From positions 1-8,558 of the forward strand of contig JADNEJ010000089.1 in the NCBI GenBank assembly GCA_016292295.1: a stretch of DNA of 8,558 bases. The letters are read 5' to 3'. The position numbers were made by a program, and so were the translations under genes. This document shows positions 6,620-8,558 of the stretch, in pieces; positions within the stretch are counted from its first letter, which is position 1; each line of letters opens with the position of its first letter. The notes under the pieces were generated by a model. That model searched no databases. It saw nothing but the letters and a program-made list of their open reading frames with translations, and was not told the DNA's origin. This stretch comes from Candidatus Thiodictyon intracellulare. GTDB lineage: Bacteria; Pseudomonadota; Gammaproteobacteria; Chromatiales; Chromatiaceae.

Positions 6620-6883
6620 TTGGCGAACTCAGCACAAGCCGAAAAACGCGCCCGTCAGGCCGAGAAGCGTCGTCAGCAGAACGCCTCTCAGCGCAGCACC
6701 TTCCGAACCTTCGTCAAGAAGGTCGTCAAGGCCATTGAGTCGGGCGACAAGGCAGCGGCGATGGAGGCTTACAAGAGTGCAGTGCCGCAGATAGATGGTG
6801 CCACTACCAAGGGTATCATACACGCCAACAAGGCCGCCCGCCACAAGAGCCGCCTAAACGCCCAGATCAAGACGATGACGTAA
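6620..6883 (+). CDS. rpsT: 30S ribosomal protein S20
   Basis: S20 is a primary binder of 16S rRNA during assembly of the small ribosomal subunit. The 87-residue product has exactly the E. coli length. It reads (M)[20 protein letters not shown] at the N-terminus, rich in Lys and Arg as expected of the helical S20 fold, with the family pattern [17 protein letters not shown] next and [15 protein letters not shown] near the C-terminus. The TTG start at 6620 is chosen because the mature family begins Met-Ala-Asn-Ser and AGGAGA is correctly placed. E. coli rpsT also starts with UUG, a feature tied to its autogenous control. The gene is divergent from murJ and has its own promoter, leader hairpin and terminator. 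Confidence 0.98.
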   Translation: MANSAQAEKRARQAEKRRQQNASQRSTFRTFVKKVVKAIESGDKAAAMEAYKSAVPQIDGATTKGIIHANKAARHKSRLNAQIKTMT

Positions 6884-6932
6884 GGCCGATCGGCCACCCC
6901 CTGGTCTCGCGTGCACTGTACGCTGGACCAGG
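6884..6932 (+). other. Two palindromes directly after rpsT
   Basis: GGCCGATCGGCC (6884-6895) is a perfect 12-bp palindrome starting at the base after the stop codon. CCTGGTC (6900-6906) then pairs with GACCAGG (6926-6932). Neither is followed by a T run. They may protect the mRNA 3' end or help fold the region before the terminator; the role is inferred. Confidence 0.4.
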
Positions 6933-6937
6933 TGAGA

Positions 6938-6964
6938 AAACAGGCTCAAGAGCCTGTTTGTTGT
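6938..6964 (+). terminator. Rho-independent terminator of rpsT
   Basis: AAACAGGCTC (6938-6947) and GAGCCTGTTT (6950-6959) form a perfect 10-bp stem, whose tip opens to a usable loop, followed by the T-rich GTTGT. It lies 55 bp after the rpsT stop. The T tract is interrupted, so efficiency is uncertain. The AAA/TTT ends of the stem could let it act on the minus strand too. Confidence 0.65.
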
Positions 6965-6969
6965 GCCCG

Positions 6970-7565
6970 TCACAGGTGTCGACCCGACGCCCGGTAGGGG
7001 GTGATCGACCGGTAGGGGGTGATCGAATTGGTCGGGTAGGTGCTGGTGAAGGTGGCACCGCTGACGCCTTGGTCGGGTAGACGCGTGATGCCGGTCAACT
7101 GGGCGGGACCGTAGCGCTAGCCGTGAACGAGGCTGCCAGACGTGAAGTGGTTCATGGTCAGGGGCGCGGACAGATTGTCGGCGGTCTTGTTGATGATGAC
7201 CAGGGTCAGGGCGCCGGTGGCGGCCTCCTCGGCGGCTAGATGGCCAGCCGGTCCTGAGCGCTGCTGGCGGCACTCACGCTGGTCTCGCCGAAGCGCCTGC
7301 CGCTTCCGCTATAGTTGGGGTAAATGCGGAAGGCGAAGGCGAGCGGCTGGGTGGACTGCGGCGGTGGCCACAGCGTCGCGAGGTCCAGTCCCTCGCGCCT
7401 GAAGATGCCCAACACGTCGGCCTGGGTGAGGGCGTCGTTGATGTGCTTGGGTGCGCTCCAATTATATTCCGTGATGGCCAGCTTGGTGCCGGGATAATTG
7501 GCGCTCACCCAATCGCGCATACGCGGGATCAGCTTGACGATACCGCCGTCCGGGCCGGCGTAGGC
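6970..7565 (-). pseudogene. C-terminal relic of a glycoside hydrolase family 44-like enzyme
   Basis: The minus-strand translation from about 7565 reads AYAGPDGGIVKLIPRMRDWV, then PGTKLAITEYNWSAPKHIND, ADVLGIFRREGLDLATLW and FAFRIYPNYSGSGRRFG. This is the pattern I associate with GH44 endoglucanase/xyloglucanase-type proteins; the Glu in ITEYN would be the likely nucleophile. The frame ends at a TAG at 7236-7238, where loss of one base turns an expected Ile-Tyr-Ala into a stop. In the next frame the protein resumes with ATGALTLVIINKTADN, hits a second TAG at 7117-7119, and continues with QLTGITRLPDQGVSGATF to a TGA at 6970. An 18-bp duplication lies near that end. The N-terminal part is missing: element copy B begins at 7567. 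It is convergent with rpsT. The family call is from memory of motifs; another clan A glycosidase is the alternative. Confidence 0.7.
6991..7026. repeat. Perfect 18-bp tandem duplication
   Basis: CCGGTAGGGGGTGATCGA occurs at 6991-7008 and again at 7009-7026 without a mismatch. It lies in the C-terminal end of the hydrolase relic, where it repeats six codons (PYRSIT on the minus strand) without changing frame. Identity of the units suggests it is recent. Confidence 0.9.
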
Positions 7566-7566
7566 T

Positions 7567-7677
7567 GCCTTGATCCACCTTGTTCAGTCTCGGCGTCGCC
7601 GCTTCCTTGTAGAGCATGGTCTTGCGCGCGAAAACCCGCATGGGCCGGCCGGCCTTGGGCGGATTTGTGATCAAGGC
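7567..7677 (+). mobile_element. MITE-like element, copy B (left end trimmed)
   Basis: Positions 7576-7677 align without gaps to 272-373 at about 85% identity (15 differences in 102 by hand). The right end, GGATTTGTGATCAAGGC, is identical to copy A. The left end keeps GCCTTGATC but lacks 11 bp present in copy A, so one terminal repeat is damaged and the copy is probably immobile. It cuts off the N-terminal side of the hydrolase relic. Copies A and B have the same orientation and bracket the ribF-to-rpsT block. Confidence 0.65.
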
Positions 7678-7680
7678 TGC

Positions 7681-7734
7681 GTGCGGGCGACGGCGGACGA
7701 ACTCGGTATCGGTCGATCTACCGTCCAAGTTTAG
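7681..7734 (+). pseudogene. Tiny fragment resembling a helix-turn-helix
   Basis: The frame from 7681 reads VRATADELGIGRSTVQV and then a TAG stop. The pattern ATADELGIGRSTV resembles the recognition helices of resolvases and transposase DNA-binding domains. It is only 17 residues and directly follows copy B, so chance is possible. The rest of 7735-7827 shows nothing I recognise on either strand. Confidence 0.25.
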
Positions 7735-7827
7735 CGGCGGCGGTGGACGGAGAACGCCAGCGTCGCGGAGCGGTTGTCGGATACCCAGCGGCCCGATACG
7801 CCACCGATTTTCGCGGCCGAGCAGATC

Positions 7828-7842
7828 GGCCTTGATCACAAA
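7828..7842 (+). repeat. Lone end of the TTGATCAA-type element
   Basis: GGCCTTGATCACAAA is identical to the reverse complement of the right end of copy A (360-374). It faces right and runs directly into the IS630 relic, with no matching element interior. It may be the scar of a deletion or the point where an element end was joined to the transposase gene. Confidence 0.6.
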
Positions 7843-8113
7843 GTGGACACTATGGGAAGTCGCCGATGAAGCGATGAAACGGGGGATTGTCCCGAGCATC
7901 TCATCGCGCTCTATCGGGCGGGCGCTTTTTTAAAATCAGCGGACATCAAACCGCATCGCAGTCGCGGCTGTCTGAACGCCAAACCAGATCCTCAGTGCGC
8001 GGAGAAACTCCCCGACATCTGCGAGACGTACCGTCTGGCCCCAGAGCGGGCGACAGCGGGAATCCAGACGATCTCGGTTGACGAAATGACAGGAATATAG
8101 GCGCTTGAGCATA

Positions 8114-8145
8114 TAGCGCCGACGCAGCCTAGCGCCGACGCAGCC
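8114..8145. repeat. Perfect 16-bp tandem duplication causing a frameshift
   Basis: TAGCGCCGACGCAGCC occurs at 8114-8129 and 8130-8145. Removing one copy joins EHIAPTQP to MISGRVERRKFEY in one frame, as expected for the transposase. The duplication therefore accounts for the shift from frame 2 to frame 3 of the IS630 relic. Confidence 0.85.
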
Positions 8146-8228
8146 AATGATCTCGGGACGGGTCGAGCGCCGCAAATTCGAGTATCTGCGCCACGGCATC
8201 CATACCCTGATTGCCGGGTTCAACGTCA

Positions 8229-8250
8229 CGACCGACACGCGACCGACAAG
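8229..8250. repeat. 11-bp near-perfect tandem duplication restoring the frame
   Basis: CGACCGACACG (8229-8239) is followed by CGACCGACAAG (8240-8250), with 10 of 11 bases equal. Removing one unit joins NVTTD directly to KVTQQLG. With the 16-bp duplication upstream it adds 27 bp in total, so the reading frame returns to that used before 8114. Confidence 0.7.
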
Positions 8251-8373
8251 GTGACTCAGCAACTCGGCCAGACGCGAACCGAAGACTATTCCGCGCGTTT
8301 CCTATCTCCCCTTTTTGCTGCGTGCCCGGCTGAGTCGCAGTTGCACCTCGTCATGGACAATTTCAATACCCAT

Positions 8374-8558
8374 TCCTCACTCGCCGAGTACGAAACGCTC
8401 AAGCAAGGCAAAAAGGAAAACGACGTCATCTGCTTCATGGACGCGGATCCATCCACAGCACAACCCGGTACTCGGATATGGTTGGATCAAGCGTGGCGAG
8501 GATCATCAGGTGAAGTCCAACACGGGACGACGGCGCGTCAACATCAACGGTGCGATCG
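8374..8558 (+). pseudogene. Second IS630-type transposase segment, runs off the window
   Basis: Directly after VMDNFNTH the same frame continues SSLAEYETLKQGKKENDVI and CFMDA, then shifts by one extra base near 8446-8449 to HPQHNPVLGYGWIKRGEDHQ and SNTGRRRVNINGAI. This is the first-Asp region of a different IS630 subgroup (FxDAVHPxHN...YGWIxKG...NINGA). It continues to the window edge, so its C-terminal part may be outside. The frameshift and the lack of an N-terminal domain mark it as broken. Confidence 0.75.

Larger units (their letters stand above)
7841..8373 (+). pseudogene. Degraded IS630-family transposase, internal part
   Basis: Three reading frames together follow an IS630 (DDE, Tc1/mariner-related) transposase. 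Frame 1 (7841-7930) reads KWTLWEVADEAMKRGIVPSI, ending at a TAA made by an overlong T run (six T; four would give the family-like GRALLKSAD). Frame 2 continues with LKSADIKPHRSRGCLNAKPD and ISVDEMTGI, has a TAG at 8098-8100 where CAG would give MTGIQALE, and reaches IAPTQP. Frame 3 gives GRVERRKFEYLRHGIHTLI. Frame 2 then resumes with KVTQQLGQTRTEDYSARF and LHLVMDNFNTH. The Asp in SVDEMTG and the one in VMDNFNTH match the first two catalytic positions. The N-terminal third and the C-terminal Glu region are missing. It cannot encode an active protein. Confidence 0.8.

Noticed and set aside
4946..6794. Long plus-strand frames opposite murJ and running into rpsT (up to 334 codons)
   Set aside because: They are antisense to murJ or out of frame with rpsT, with biased Arg/Ser/Pro composition and no domain.
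7462..7899. 145-codon minus-strand frame covering element copy B
   Set aside because: It crosses the hydrolase relic out of frame, the repeat element and the antisense of the transposase relic; no consistent protein is seen.
7616..7933. 105-codon plus-strand frame as a gene
   Set aside because: Its start lies in element copy B and only its last 30 or so codons match the IS630 transposase; it is a chance fusion ending at a frameshift.
1..8558. CRISPR array, tRNA or rRNA gene
   Set aside because: No regularly spaced direct repeats with unique spacers, and no cloverleaf or rRNA signature, were found on reading either strand.

Overview
The window is GC-rich bacterial DNA. It carries the conserved gammaproteobacterial block rpsT / murJ / ribF, with decayed, repeat-rich DNA on both sides. 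The S20, MurJ and RibF sequences, the UUG start of rpsT, the dispersed palindromic repeats and the degraded IS630-type transposases suggest a gammaproteobacterium. My guess is a purple sulfur bacterium (Chromatiales), but that is inference from general resemblance and nothing here proves it.

Layout. Positions 1-438 hold no recognisable gene. They contain an AT-richer stretch, two inverted repeats, and a 124-bp element (251-374) with near-perfect terminal inverted repeats. Positions 439-6193 hold three genes on the minus strand, transcribed murJ (lipid II flippase), then a 1030-residue membrane-anchored diguanylate cyclase, then ribF (FAD synthetase/riboflavin kinase). The cyclase starts 26 bp after murJ ends, so those two are probably cotranscribed. 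ribF follows after 104 bp. Positions 6194-6619 are the divergent region between murJ and rpsT. They hold two structured inverted repeats, one of them a palindromic GGTGGATAAG-type element, plus the rpsT promoter and leader hairpin. rpsT (6620-6883, plus strand) uses a TTG start and ends at a hairpin terminator.

Positions 6970-8558 are a gene graveyard. In order they hold a minus-strand relic of a glycoside hydrolase family 44-like C-terminus, a second copy of the 251-374 element (7567-7677), a tiny helix-turn-helix-like fragment, a lone 15-bp element end, a broken IS630-family transposase, and the start of another IS630-type segment that runs off the window. Most breaks in the relics can be read individually: one single-base deletion, two nonsense codons, a lengthened T run, and short tandem duplications of 18, 16 and 11 bp.

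How the genes relate. rpsT, murJ, ribF and then ileS-lspA is the classic gammaproteobacterial order. Here a c-di-GMP synthase sits between murJ and ribF, and no ileS appears within the 438 bp after ribF. I see no evidence of a new multi-gene system. The points most worth a second look are the inserted cyclase with its in-frame hexanucleotide tract, the paired mobile-looking repeats bracketing the core block, a His at a normally Arg position in MurJ, and the rearranged IS630 relic.
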